Source: a bacterium
Lineage (GTDB): Bacteria > UBP18 > UBA7526
DNA: 62,354 nucleotides
Direction: 5' to 3'
NCBI GenBank assembly: GCA_030619985.1
Contig: JAUXAI010000003.1
Coordinates: 1-62,354 of the forward strand
Positions 52,266 to 59,120 of the stretch are shown one piece after another. The number at the start of each line of letters is the position of its first letter. Position 1 is the first letter of the stretch. Both the position numbers and the translations under genes were made by a program. The notes beneath the pieces were generated by a model. That model did not search any database, was not told the DNA's origin, and saw nothing but the letters and a program-made list of their open reading frames with translations.

Positions 52266-53401
52266 CTTAAGGCTTCCTCCCTTGCCCAGGCATCTGCCTT
52301 CAAAATTTCACTCAGGGTGGGGTTCTTGATTGGCTTATGCCCATTCAATACCTTCTTAATCATTCTCGGAATTTCCATGAACCCAATCTTTTTCTTCAGG
52401 AATAGGGAGACTGCTATCTCATTGGTAGCATTCAGAACCGCTGGTGCCGTTCCCCCAATTCTGGCTGCTTCATAGGCTAACTTTAGACAAGGAAACTTTC
52501 TGGTATCTGGCTTCTGGAAGGTGAGTCTTCTAATTTTAGTAAGATCCAGTTTCTCTAGGGGGGTGGGAAGCCTCTCTGGATAGGTCAAAGCGTACTGAAT
52601 GGGAAGGCGCATATCAGGGGTTCCCAGGTGGGCAAGCATCGCTCCATCGACAAACTCCACCAAGGAATGGACGATTGCCTCTCGATGGATAACTACCTCT
52701 ATCCTATCGATATCGATTCCGAACAGATGATGGGCCTCAATCACCTCCAAACCCTTATTCATCAATGTAGCCGAGTCAATAGTAATCTTCTTTCCCATCT
52801 CCCAGGCAGGATGCTTGAGGGCCTCTTGGGGAGTAACTAATTTTAATCTCTTCAAACTAAAATTAAGGAATGGGCCGCCAGAGGCGGTGAGGATGATGCG
52901 CGAGACATCCTCTTTTCTCTCCCCCTTCAAGCACTGGAAGATGGCGGAGTGTTCACTGTCCACGGGAAGAATTCCCACTCCCCTCTTATGGATCTCTTGC
53001 ATCACGATCTCCCCAGCCATGACCAGGGCCTCCTTATTAGCCAAGGCAAGTGTCTTTTTGGCTTTAATAGCTTCCAAGGTAGGGATGAGGCCACTAGCGC
53101 CAACAATGGCCGAGACGACCAGATCTGCTTCCTTTAATCGGGCGACTTCGATTACTCCCTCCTGGCCGCTCAGTATCCTTATACTTTTAAAGCGCCCGTA
53201 AAGTTCTTGGGCGCTTTTTTTATCTGCTAAGGCCACTATCTTAGGATGAAACTTCTTTATCTGCTTCTCTAAGAGATTGATATTCTTCCTTGCTGTCAGG
53301 CCAATGATTTGAAACCTATCCCCTAAACTCTCAACGACCCTTAGGGTATTTATTCCCACTGAGCCGGTGGAGCCCAGCACAACAATTTTTCTCTTAACCA
53401 T
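52259..53401 (-). CDS. dxr: 1-deoxy-D-xylulose 5-phosphate reductoisomerase
   Basis: 380 residues. NADPH-binding VVLGSTGSVGINTLRVV (about 7-23), GILPVDSEHSAIFQCL with the metal-binding Asp/Glu (about 142-157), ASGGPFL (about 172-178) and ATLMNKGLEVIEAHHLFGI (about 205-223). Second step of the MEP pathway. The 255-bp gap between it and cdsA is filled by two palindromic elements. Confidence 0.95.
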   Translation of the reverse strand: MVKRKIVVLGSTGSVGINTLRVVESLGDRFQIIGLTARKNINLLEKQIKKFHPKIVALADKKSAQELYGRFKSIRILSGQEGVIEVARLKEADLVVSAIVGASGLIPTLEAIKAKKTLALANKEALVMAGEIVMQEIHKRGVGILPVDSEHSAIFQCLKGERKEDVSRIILTASGGPFLNFSLKRLKLVTPQEALKHPAWEMGKKITIDSATLMNKGLEVIEAHHLFGIDIDRIEVVIHREAIVHSLVEFVDGAMLAHLGTPDMRLPIQYALTYPERLPTPLEKLDLTKIRRLTFQKPDTRKFPCLKLAYEAARIGGTAPAVLNATNEIAVSLFLKKKIGFMEIPRMIKKVLNGHKPIKNPTLSEILKADAWAREEALRC

Positions 53402-53412
53402 TCGTGACCATT

Positions 53413-53462
53413 CCCCGTAAAGTCGCGGAGTTTATCCCGCGAAAAGCGGGGCTCCTACGGGG
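53413..53462. repeat. Palindromic element (ccccgta...tacgggg)
   Basis: Outer arms ccccgta (53413-53419) and tacgggg (53456-53462); inner stem cccgc (53436-53440)/gcggg (53446-53450) with a gaaaa loop, and ggag/ctcc in between. REP-like. Confidence 0.7.
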
Positions 53463-53578
53463 CAGGCGCGTCTTTTCTTTTTGCGTCTTTTCAGTTAAAT
53501 TTAGCGTTTTTGCGGTTGCATTATTCGTGTCTATTCGTGTCTTAATTGCTTCCATTTTTGCTTTACAGTTCGCGTTAA

Positions 53579-53645
53579 CCCCGTTAGAAGTAAGACGCCT
53601 AAGGCGTCTGCCTCCGATAAACATCGGAGGATTTCTAACGGGGTG
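53579..53645. repeat. Three-way-junction (cloverleaf) palindromic element
   Basis: Outer arms accccgttagaa (53579-53590) and ttctaacggggt (53634-53645), 12/12. Inside are two perfect hairpins: agacgcc-taa-ggcgtct (53594-53610) and cctccgat-aaac-atcggagg (53612-53631). All three stems can form together. Confidence 0.85.
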
Positions 53646-53656
53646 AATTCGTGTCT

Positions 53657-54499
53657 TCAAAAGAACCTCAGTCTTCCCACCACATGAATTATGTAATAAT
53701 ACATTACGGGAGAGGTAAATAAGAGGCTATCCATAACATCCAGGAGGCCACCATGACCGGGAATGATTCCACCGGCATCCTTAATCTCCGCTCCCCGCTT
53801 CAATAAGGATTCGCAGAGGTCACCGAACTGACCGACAACCCCCAAGATTAACCCCAGAATGAAGTAATGAACCAGAGAGAGGCCAGGGCTTGAGAGCCAC
53901 CTCCCCAGAAAGGGGCTCTTCTCAAGAAGGAGATAGGCCAAGAGGCCACTCGCTATGCTGAAGAGAAGACCACCTATCGCTCCCTCTATGCTCTTATTGG
54001 GGCTCACCCGAGGAATGAGCTTATGCTTCCCTAAGGTAGTGCCAAAGGTATAGGCTCCAATATCACCGAGCCAGGTAATCCAGAATAAAAGCAGAATATA
54101 TTCCCCACCAAAGACGGCCCTTCTGAGGAGTAACTGATGGGAGAGGAGCCAGCCCACATAGATTAGGCCCAGGATGGTATAGGAGAGGTTGGTAATAGTC
54201 TCTAAGGGCCTCTTCCCGAATAACTGCATGGCCAGAAGCAAGAGAATAGAGGCAGTTAAGAGTATACTAAGGTAGTAGACATTCCCCCAATAGGCACAGA
54301 GGGCTAGAAGAACGCTGCAGACCATACCCGTAATGCGCAGGATCCTCAATCCCTTGACCTTAGGCATATTGTAGAGCTCGAAGAGGCACAGGAGGATTCC
54401 AGCGCTGATTAGAATTAGAAAGGGCCAGGAGCCGTACCAGATGAGCCAGGCCAGGATGGGTGCAGCAACTAAGGTGCTTAAGATTCTTGTCCTTAACAT
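53657..54499 (-). CDS. cdsA: Phosphatidate cytidylyltransferase
   Basis: 280 residues from the ATG at 54499 (TTGAGG 6 bases upstream, inside the uppS end). Polytopic. Signature SPNKSIEGAIGGLLFSI (about 166-182) and the metal-binding C-terminal motif GQFGDLCESLLKRGAEIKDA followed by IIPGHGGLLDVMDS (about 223-258); the usual DRxD is DVMD here. Makes CDP-diacylglycerol for PgsA. Confidence 0.92.
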   Translation of the reverse strand: MLRTRILSTLVAAPILAWLIWYGSWPFLILISAGILLCLFELYNMPKVKGLRILRITGMVCSVLLALCAYWGNVYYLSILLTASILLLLAMQLFGKRPLETITNLSYTILGLIYVGWLLSHQLLLRRAVFGGEYILLLFWITWLGDIGAYTFGTTLGKHKLIPRVSPNKSIEGAIGGLLFSIASGLLAYLLLEKSPFLGRWLSSPGLSLVHYFILGLILGVVGQFGDLCESLLKRGAEIKDAGGIIPGHGGLLDVMDSLLFTSPVMYYYIIHVVGRLRFF

Positions 54500-54500
54500 A

Positions 54501-55229
54501 TCATTCCTCAATCCTTCCGAACCTTCTCTCCCTCTTCTGGTAGTCCAGAATGGCCTGGAGAAGATCCTCTCTTTTGAAGTCTGGCCAGAGAATAGGAGTT
54601 ACATAAATTTCAGTATAGGCCAGTTGCCAGAGGAGGAAGTTGGAGATCCTCATCTCTCCGCTAGTTCTGATTAAGAGATCGGGGTCCGGCTGGCCAGAGG
54701 TGTAGAGATATTTAGAAAAAGTTTCCTCATCTATTTTCTTTGGCCGATTGGCAATTATTTTCTTTACTGCATCCACAATATCGCTTCTTCCTCCATAATT
54801 GAGGGCCAGGTTGAGGATGATTCCTTTGTTATTTCTGGTGATTCTTTCCACCCGAGATAGCTCTCTCTGTAAAGAAGAAGGGAGCCTCTCCAATCTGCCG
54901 ATGGGATGTAAGTAGGTGTCATTCTTCATTAATTCCCCTACCTCATCTTTAAGGTATCTCTCCAGTGTTTTGAAGAGACCCCTGATCTCTCTCTTTGGCC
55001 GGTTCCAGTTCTCGGTAGAGAAGGCGAAGAGGGTTAAGATTTTTATTCCATAATCCTTAGCCGCCGGAACAATTTTCCTTAACCTCGCTATTCCTCTACG
55101 ATGGCCGGCCATCCGAGGAAGACCCCTCCTCTTCGCCCAGCGGCCATTGCCATCCATGATGATGGCCACATGCTCCAGTATCCTGCTCTTATCTAACTTT
55201 GATAGTAATTCTTTCTCTCTTCTGGTCAT
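54501..55229 (-). CDS. uppS: Undecaprenyl diphosphate synthase
   Basis: 242 residues. Catalytic Asp in HVAIIMDGNGRWAKRRGL (about 20-37), HRRGIARLRKIV (about 43-54), LFAFSTENWNRP (about 67-78), and C-terminal PDPDLLIRTSGEMRISNFLL (about 184-203). cis-Prenyltransferase making the carrier for wall and LPS synthesis. ATG has GGAG 4 bases upstream. Confidence 0.95.
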   Translation of the reverse strand: MTRREKELLSKLDKSRILEHVAIIMDGNGRWAKRRGLPRMAGHRRGIARLRKIVPAAKDYGIKILTLFAFSTENWNRPKREIRGLFKTLERYLKDEVGELMKNDTYLHPIGRLERLPSSLQRELSRVERITRNNKGIILNLALNYGGRSDIVDAVKKIIANRPKKIDEETFSKYLYTSGQPDPDLLIRTSGEMRISNFLLWQLAYTEIYVTPILWPDFKREDLLQAILDYQKRERRFGRIEE

Positions 55230-55244
55230 CGGACTCCGTTCTTA

Positions 55245-55415
55245 TTATTCTTCTATAATGGCCTCTACTGGGCAGGCCTCCTTACAGGCCCCACACTGGG
55301 TACAGGTCTCTTGGTCGATAGTATACTTTTCATCCACTTCCTTAATGGCTTCTACCGGGCACTCATCGACACATGTCCCACAGCCCACACAGTCCTCAGT
55401 GATTTTAAAAGCCAT
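55245..55415 (-). CDS. 2[4Fe-4S] ferredoxin
   Basis: 56 residues; too short for most ORF cut-offs. Two classical clusters: CVGCGTCVDECPVEAI (about 9-24) and CTQCGACKEACPVEAI (about 37-52). The ATG at 55413-55415 is preceded by AGGAGGT. Lies 15 bases upstream of uppS, in the same unit as dxr and ispG. IspG needs a low-potential electron donor, so this ferredoxin may serve it (inference). Confidence 0.93.
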   Translation of the reverse strand: MAFKITEDCVGCGTCVDECPVEAIKEVDEKYTIDQETCTQCGACKEACPVEAIIEE

Positions 55416-55430
55416 CTTCTCCACCTCCTA

Positions 55431-55558
55431 AACGCGAATCAACGCGAACCGTAATGCAAATAAACCTAAATGATACACGCGAATCAACGCGAATCAATTC
55501 GCGAATATTCGCGTCTTAATTATTATAACTATTTAGGTATTCGCGACTATTCGCGTCC
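55431..55558. repeat. aacgcgaat / attcgcg repeat words between frr and the ferredoxin gene
   Basis: At least five cgcgaatc words (55432-55500), then attcgcg words at 55495-55515 and 55540-55556 in the inverse orientation. No gene. Confidence 0.8.
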
Positions 55559-56116
55559 TCAGAGTTCGAGGATCTCCTTCTCCTTCTCTTTCAGAACCTG
55601 ATCGATCTTTTTAATATACTTATCAGTAAGTTCCTGAATTTTTTTCAATCCCTTATGATAGTCGTCCTCTGGAATCTCTTTTTTCTTCTCTTTGTTCTTT
55701 AATTCCTCATTCGCTCCCCTCCTTATTTCCCTAATGGATACTCTCCCCTCTTCTGCTCTCTTCTTAACTATCTTGACCAGCTCTTCTCTCCTCTCCTGAG
55801 TAAGGGGTGGGAGGGCAATGCGAATTATTCCCTCTGAAACCTGGGGGGTGAGGCCGAGATCTGAGGCCAGGATGGCCTTATTAACTACGGGGATAATTGA
55901 TTTATCCCAGGGCTGGATAACGATGAGGGTGGGCTGGGGAGTAGAGATAGTGGCCAGATGATTCAGGGGGGTAAGGGTTCCATAATAGTCCACTTTGACT
56001 CCTTCCAGGATACTGGTTGAGGCCCGGCCGGTGCGCATGGTCGCCAAATCCCCTTTAAAGGCCTCAATCGATTTCTTCATTCTCTCTTCCGCTTGACGAT
56101 AGATCTCCTCCATCAT
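55559..56116 (-). CDS. frr: Ribosome recycling factor
   Basis: 185 residues. RMKKSIEAFKGDLATMRTGR (about 12-31), DYYGTLTPLNHLATISTPQP (about 43-62), and the C-terminal helix bundle with EEGRVSIREIRRGANEELK (about 125-143). Splits post-termination ribosomes with EF-G. Follows tsf by one base; pyrH, often between them, is absent. Confidence 0.95.
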   Translation of the reverse strand: MMEEIYRQAEERMKKSIEAFKGDLATMRTGRASTSILEGVKVDYYGTLTPLNHLATISTPQPTLIVIQPWDKSIIPVVNKAILASDLGLTPQVSEGIIRIALPPLTQERREELVKIVKKRAEEGRVSIREIRRGANEELKNKEKKKEIPEDDYHKGLKKIQELTDKYIKKIDQVLKEKEKEILEL

Positions 56117-56117
56117 G

Positions 56118-56708
56118 TCACTCCTCCCCCAGCTTATACCTTACAAATCTTCTTACTACAATATTCTCTTTGAACTTGGCCATGACGGAATCCAGATATT
56201 CCCTAATCGTTATCTTCTCATCCTTTATGAAGGGCTGTTCTAAGAGGCAGACCTCTTTGTAAAACTTCTCCATCTTTCCCTTAACAATTTTATCAACTAC
56301 TTTTTTTGGCTTCCCCTTTGCCCCTCCCCTATAGATCTCTTCCTCCTTTCTGACTACCTCTTCTGGCACTTCTTCTCGAATAATGTAAGCAGGATTCAGG
56401 GCAGCGATCTGCATGGCGATATCCTTGGCCAGATCTTTGAACTCCTCCGTCCGGGCCACGAAATCTGTCTGAGAGTTTATCTCTAATAAGACCCCGATCT
56501 TGCCTCCAGCATGGATGTAGGAGTAGATGAGGCCCTCCTTCGTTTCCTTACCCGCCAATCCTTTGGCGTGAGCCAGACCCTTCTTGCGCAATAGCTCCTT
56601 CGCCTTTTTTAAATCTCCCTCTGTCTCCTGTAAGGCCGCCTTACAATCCATGATGGGAGCCAGGGTGGCCTCTCTTAGCTTCTTGACTTGGGCAGCATTA
56701 ATCTTCAC
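56118..56708 (-). CDS. tsf: Elongation factor Ts
   Basis: 196 residues, short form (one core subdomain), as in many thermophilic and candidate-phylum bacteria. VKKLREATLAPIMDCKAALQ (about 8-27), KGLAHAKGLAGKETKEGLIY (about 43-62), LLEINSQTDFVARTEEF (about 74-90). Starts with GTG at 56706-56708; its AAGGAGG site is directly next to the 3' arm of a perfect inverted repeat (56707-56811). Confidence 0.95.
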   Translation of the reverse strand: MKINAAQVKKLREATLAPIMDCKAALQETEGDLKKAKELLRKKGLAHAKGLAGKETKEGLIYSYIHAGGKIGVLLEINSQTDFVARTEEFKDLAKDIAMQIAALNPAYIIREEVPEEVVRKEEEIYRGGAKGKPKKVVDKIVKGKMEKFYKEVCLLEQPFIKDEKITIREYLDSVMAKFKENIVVRRFVRYKLGEE

Positions 56709-56811
56709 CCCGCCCCTCCTTTTATATTCAAGTAAATAATCTCCATAAAGAAAAAATCTATCATTTCAGGCGTTTTAATCTCGAGATTATTAATTTTACG
56801 AGGGGCGGGGT
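56707..56811 (-). promoter_or_regulatory. Long inverted repeat covering the tsf ribosome-binding site
   Basis: Outer arms 56707-56718 and 56800-56811 (accccgcccctc/gaggggcggggt, 12/12). Inner arms 56735-56743 and 56783-56791 (aataatctc/gagattatt, 9/9). A separate 14-bp perfect palindrome taatctcgagatta (56776-56789) shares bases with the inner arm and could form an alternative hairpin. The 3' arm in the mRNA covers the tsf GTG and abuts its Shine-Dalgarno. Confidence 0.7.
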
Positions 56812-57750
56812 TCACTTTTTAAAACCTTTCTCTTCATTACCCTGGGTCTTTTTCGACTTCTTCTCTTCTTTCTTTTTCTTTTTTGCGGGTTTCTCTGCGA
56901 CCTCTGCGGTTGCAGGCTTTCCCTCTTTGGGCTTCGCCTTTTTCGCAGGTTTAGCAACTTTCTCCTCAGGTTTGGGTATCTCTTCTACCTTTTTAGGAAT
57001 CTTCTCTAGTTGTTCGGGAATCTCTTCTTCTACTTTTGCAGGAATCTCTTCTTCTGCCTCTTTCAAAATTTCCGGCCTTCCCTCCAGGATAGCATCCGCC
57101 ATCTTGGTGCACACCAGAGTAATGGCCCGAATGGCATCATCATTCCCCGGGATGATGTAATCCACCCCCGTAGGGTCACAATTAGTATCTACTAAGGCAA
57201 CGACCGGTATCTTTAACTTGTTGGCTTCCTTAAGAGCGATTCTTTCCTTATAGACATCGATCAGGATTAGAGCGCCAGGGAGACCATCCATCCCCTTTAT
57301 TCCTCCCAGAGCACGCCCTAGCTTCTCCTTTTCTCTTAATTTCTTAAGGGTTTCCTTTTTGGTCAGGGAAGAGAACCCTCCTTCCTTCTCTTGAGCCTCT
57401 AATCTCTTCAGGTATTCGATATTCTTCTTTATGGTCTGAAAATTGGTGAGTGTCCCTCCCAGCCATCTCTCCGTGACATAGGGCATCCCGCAGCGCTTTG
57501 TCTGGCTAAGGATGGCATCCTTTGCCTGCCTCTTGGTCCCCACAAAGAGGAGGGTTCCCCCTTCCTTTGCCAATTCCTTAACGAACTTACAGGCCTCTTC
57601 TAACTTCCTCAGAGTCTTCTGAAGATCGATGATATGAATGCCATTCCTCGCCCCAAAGATATATTCCTTCATCCTGGGATTCCACCTCTTGGTCTGATGG
57701 CCAAAGTGCATCCCAGCCTCCAAGAGCTCTTTCATAGAGACAACTGCCAA
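56812..57750 (-). CDS. rpsB: 30S ribosomal protein S2 with long Lys/Glu tail
   Basis: 312 residues. Core S2: [20 protein letters not shown] (about 6-25), [12 protein letters not shown] (about 34-45), [20 protein letters not shown] (about 91-110), [20 protein letters not shown] (about 187-206). After residue ~235 comes an ~80-residue low-complexity tail rich in Glu, Pro, Lys and Ala, ending NEEKGFKK. Starts with TTG at 57748-57750, with AGGGGGG 7 bases upstream. Part of the tail ([11 protein letters not shown]) is encoded by cgcagag-type repeat words. Confidence 0.95.
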   Translation of the reverse strand: MAVVSMKELLEAGMHFGHQTKRWNPRMKEYIFGARNGIHIIDLQKTLRKLEEACKFVKELAKEGGTLLFVGTKRQAKDAILSQTKRCGMPYVTERWLGGTLTNFQTIKKNIEYLKRLEAQEKEGGFSSLTKKETLKKLREKEKLGRALGGIKGMDGLPGALILIDVYKERIALKEANKLKIPVVALVDTNCDPTGVDYIIPGNDDAIRAITLVCTKMADAILEGRPEILKEAEEEIPAKVEEEIPEQLEKIPKKVEEIPKPEEKVAKPAKKAKPKEGKPATAEVAEKPAKKKKKEEKKSKKTQGNEEKGFKK

Positions 57751-57767
57751 ATTACACCCCCCTCTGC

Positions 57768-57780
57768 CGCCTTTGGCGGA
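57768..57780. repeat. Small hairpin in the rpsB leader
   Basis: ccgcc-ttt-ggcgg, 5-bp stem, 18 bases upstream of the TTG start. Confidence 0.5.
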
Positions 57781-57807
57781 GAAATTCCAAATACCAATAT
57801 CTAAACA

Positions 57808-58027
57808 TCAAGATACAAGAGACAATAACCAAACAAATTCCAATATCCAAATTTAAATACCCAATGCGCTTCGCTAGCATTGGAGAGAGCATAAATAAAA
57901 TAATTAAGCATTGCCAAAACAGTTTGGTGATTGGTTATTGGTCATTGAGTATTGTTTGCCCATCCTCCGCAGTAGCAGTGCAACTGCTACGGAGGATGGA
58001 TATCTTGTTTCTTGGTGTTTGGTTATT
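57808..58027. repeat. Long dispersed repeat copy B, with a nested 42-bp insert
   Basis: Near-identical to 33420-33592 (copy A) over about 170 bp, including the gcattggagagagcataaat core. Copy B is interrupted after attgtttg by 42 bp (57959-58000) that are absent in copy A. The 365-bp gap 57751-58115 holds no gene; the rest (58028-58115) is AT-rich with weak ttcggat/gatttct words. Confidence 0.88.
57959..58000. repeat. 42-bp palindromic insert (MITE/REP-like)
   Basis: catcctccg...cggaggatg arms enclose agtagcag/ctgctac; the stem has a 3-base bulge. It is flanked by the two halves of copy B, so it was inserted into that repeat. Confidence 0.8.
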
Positions 58028-58115
58028 AATCGTTTTTGGTTAGAGTTTCGGATTTCTTATTTGAAATTTGTGATTTATTAAGTATACCATTTTCTCTTTT
58101 ATTTAGCAAAAAAAT

Positions 58116-59003
58116 TTAGGCTCTGGGATGAGCCTTATCATATACCCTCTTTAATCTCTCAGTTGTGAGATGGGTATAGACCTGGGTAGTGGATAGAGAG
58201 GCATGGCCCAGTAATTCCTGAATACTTCGCAAATCCGCCCCAGCATCGAGTAGGTGGGTGGCGAAGGAGTGCCTCAGGGTATGGGGGCTTATCTTCTGGG
58301 AGAGGGAGGCTTTCTTGATATACTTATCTAAAAGCCTCCTGATACTCCTTGCCGATATTCGTGCACCGGATTTATTTAAAAAGAGTCCCCTCTCCCCTTC
58401 TCCTGGATGAAGGGTCTCTCTTCTCCTTAAATAATTATGGAGGGCTTGGGTAGCCTCTGTGCCAAAGGGGGCCAGGCGCTCCTTCCCTCCCTTACCCCAT
58501 ATCTTGGTCACCCCTCCCAAGAGATCGACATCATTCACATTCAGTCCCACCAGTTCACTCACCCTCATTCCCGTAGCATAGAGGAGCTCTAAGATGGCCC
58601 GGTCGCGCAGGCCCAGGATGCCCTTCTCGTCTGGAGACTCGAGAAGGGCAAATACCTCTGAAAGCGCCAGGAATTTGGGAAGTTTTTTGGCGATTTTGGG
58701 GGTCCTCGTTCCCAGGGCAGGGTTGATCTCCAGATACTCCTCCCTACAGAGAAATCTAAAAAAGGAGCGCAGGGTGGCTAATTTCCTGGCCATGGTGGCG
58801 TGGGAAAGCCCCCTCCTCTGTAAGGAAGCTAAGAAGCGCCTAATAGTCAAGTGATCGATATATCTCACTTTAAGAGGTATTTTTTCTTTCTTCAAAAAAT
58901 TCAAGAAGTCATTGAGGTCAGCAGAGTAACTCTTCAGGGTATGAGGAGAGACGTTCTTCTCTCCTTTTAGATAATTGCTAAACTTGGCAATATATTCTTC
59001 CAT
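58116..59003 (-). CDS. xerC: Tyrosine recombinase XerC/XerD
   Basis: 295 residues. N-terminal SAM-like domain (FSNYLKGEKNVSPHTLKSYS, about 8-27). Catalytic residues: Arg in LLYATGMRVSELVGLNVNDV (about 143-162), Lys in KGGKERLAPFG, His-x2-Arg in SPHTLRHSFATHLLDAGADL (about 240-259), His in LLGHASLSTTQVYTHL and the nucleophile Tyr therein (about 276). Resolves chromosome dimers at dif with FtsK. XerC versus XerD cannot be separated by eye. Confidence 0.92.
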   Translation of the reverse strand: MEEYIAKFSNYLKGEKNVSPHTLKSYSADLNDFLNFLKKEKIPLKVRYIDHLTIRRFLASLQRRGLSHATMARKLATLRSFFRFLCREEYLEINPALGTRTPKIAKKLPKFLALSEVFALLESPDEKGILGLRDRAILELLYATGMRVSELVGLNVNDVDLLGGVTKIWGKGGKERLAPFGTEATQALHNYLRRRETLHPGEGERGLFLNKSGARISARSIRRLLDKYIKKASLSQKISPHTLRHSFATHLLDAGADLRSIQELLGHASLSTTQVYTHLTTERLKRVYDKAHPRA

Positions 59004-59019
59004 TTGCTCCTCACTTCGT

Positions 59020-59120
59020 TCGGATAGTAACCAGTAACCAGGTTACAGTGAATAGAAAAGACTGGTTACTGTTCGCTGGTTACTGTAAACCTCTATTTCA
59101 CCGATCGCTATTCACTATAG
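59020..59120. repeat. cagtaac/ctggtta heptamers between topA and xerC
   Basis: agtaaccagtaaccaggttac, then actggttactgttcgctgg words; the last (ttcactat) encodes the final Ser-Glu and TAG stop of topA. Confidence 0.8.

Noticed and set aside
53394-53660. 88-codon minus-strand frame between dxr and cdsA
   Set aside because: It reads straight through two palindromic elements and ATTCGTG words, has no ribosome-binding site and no recognisable protein features.
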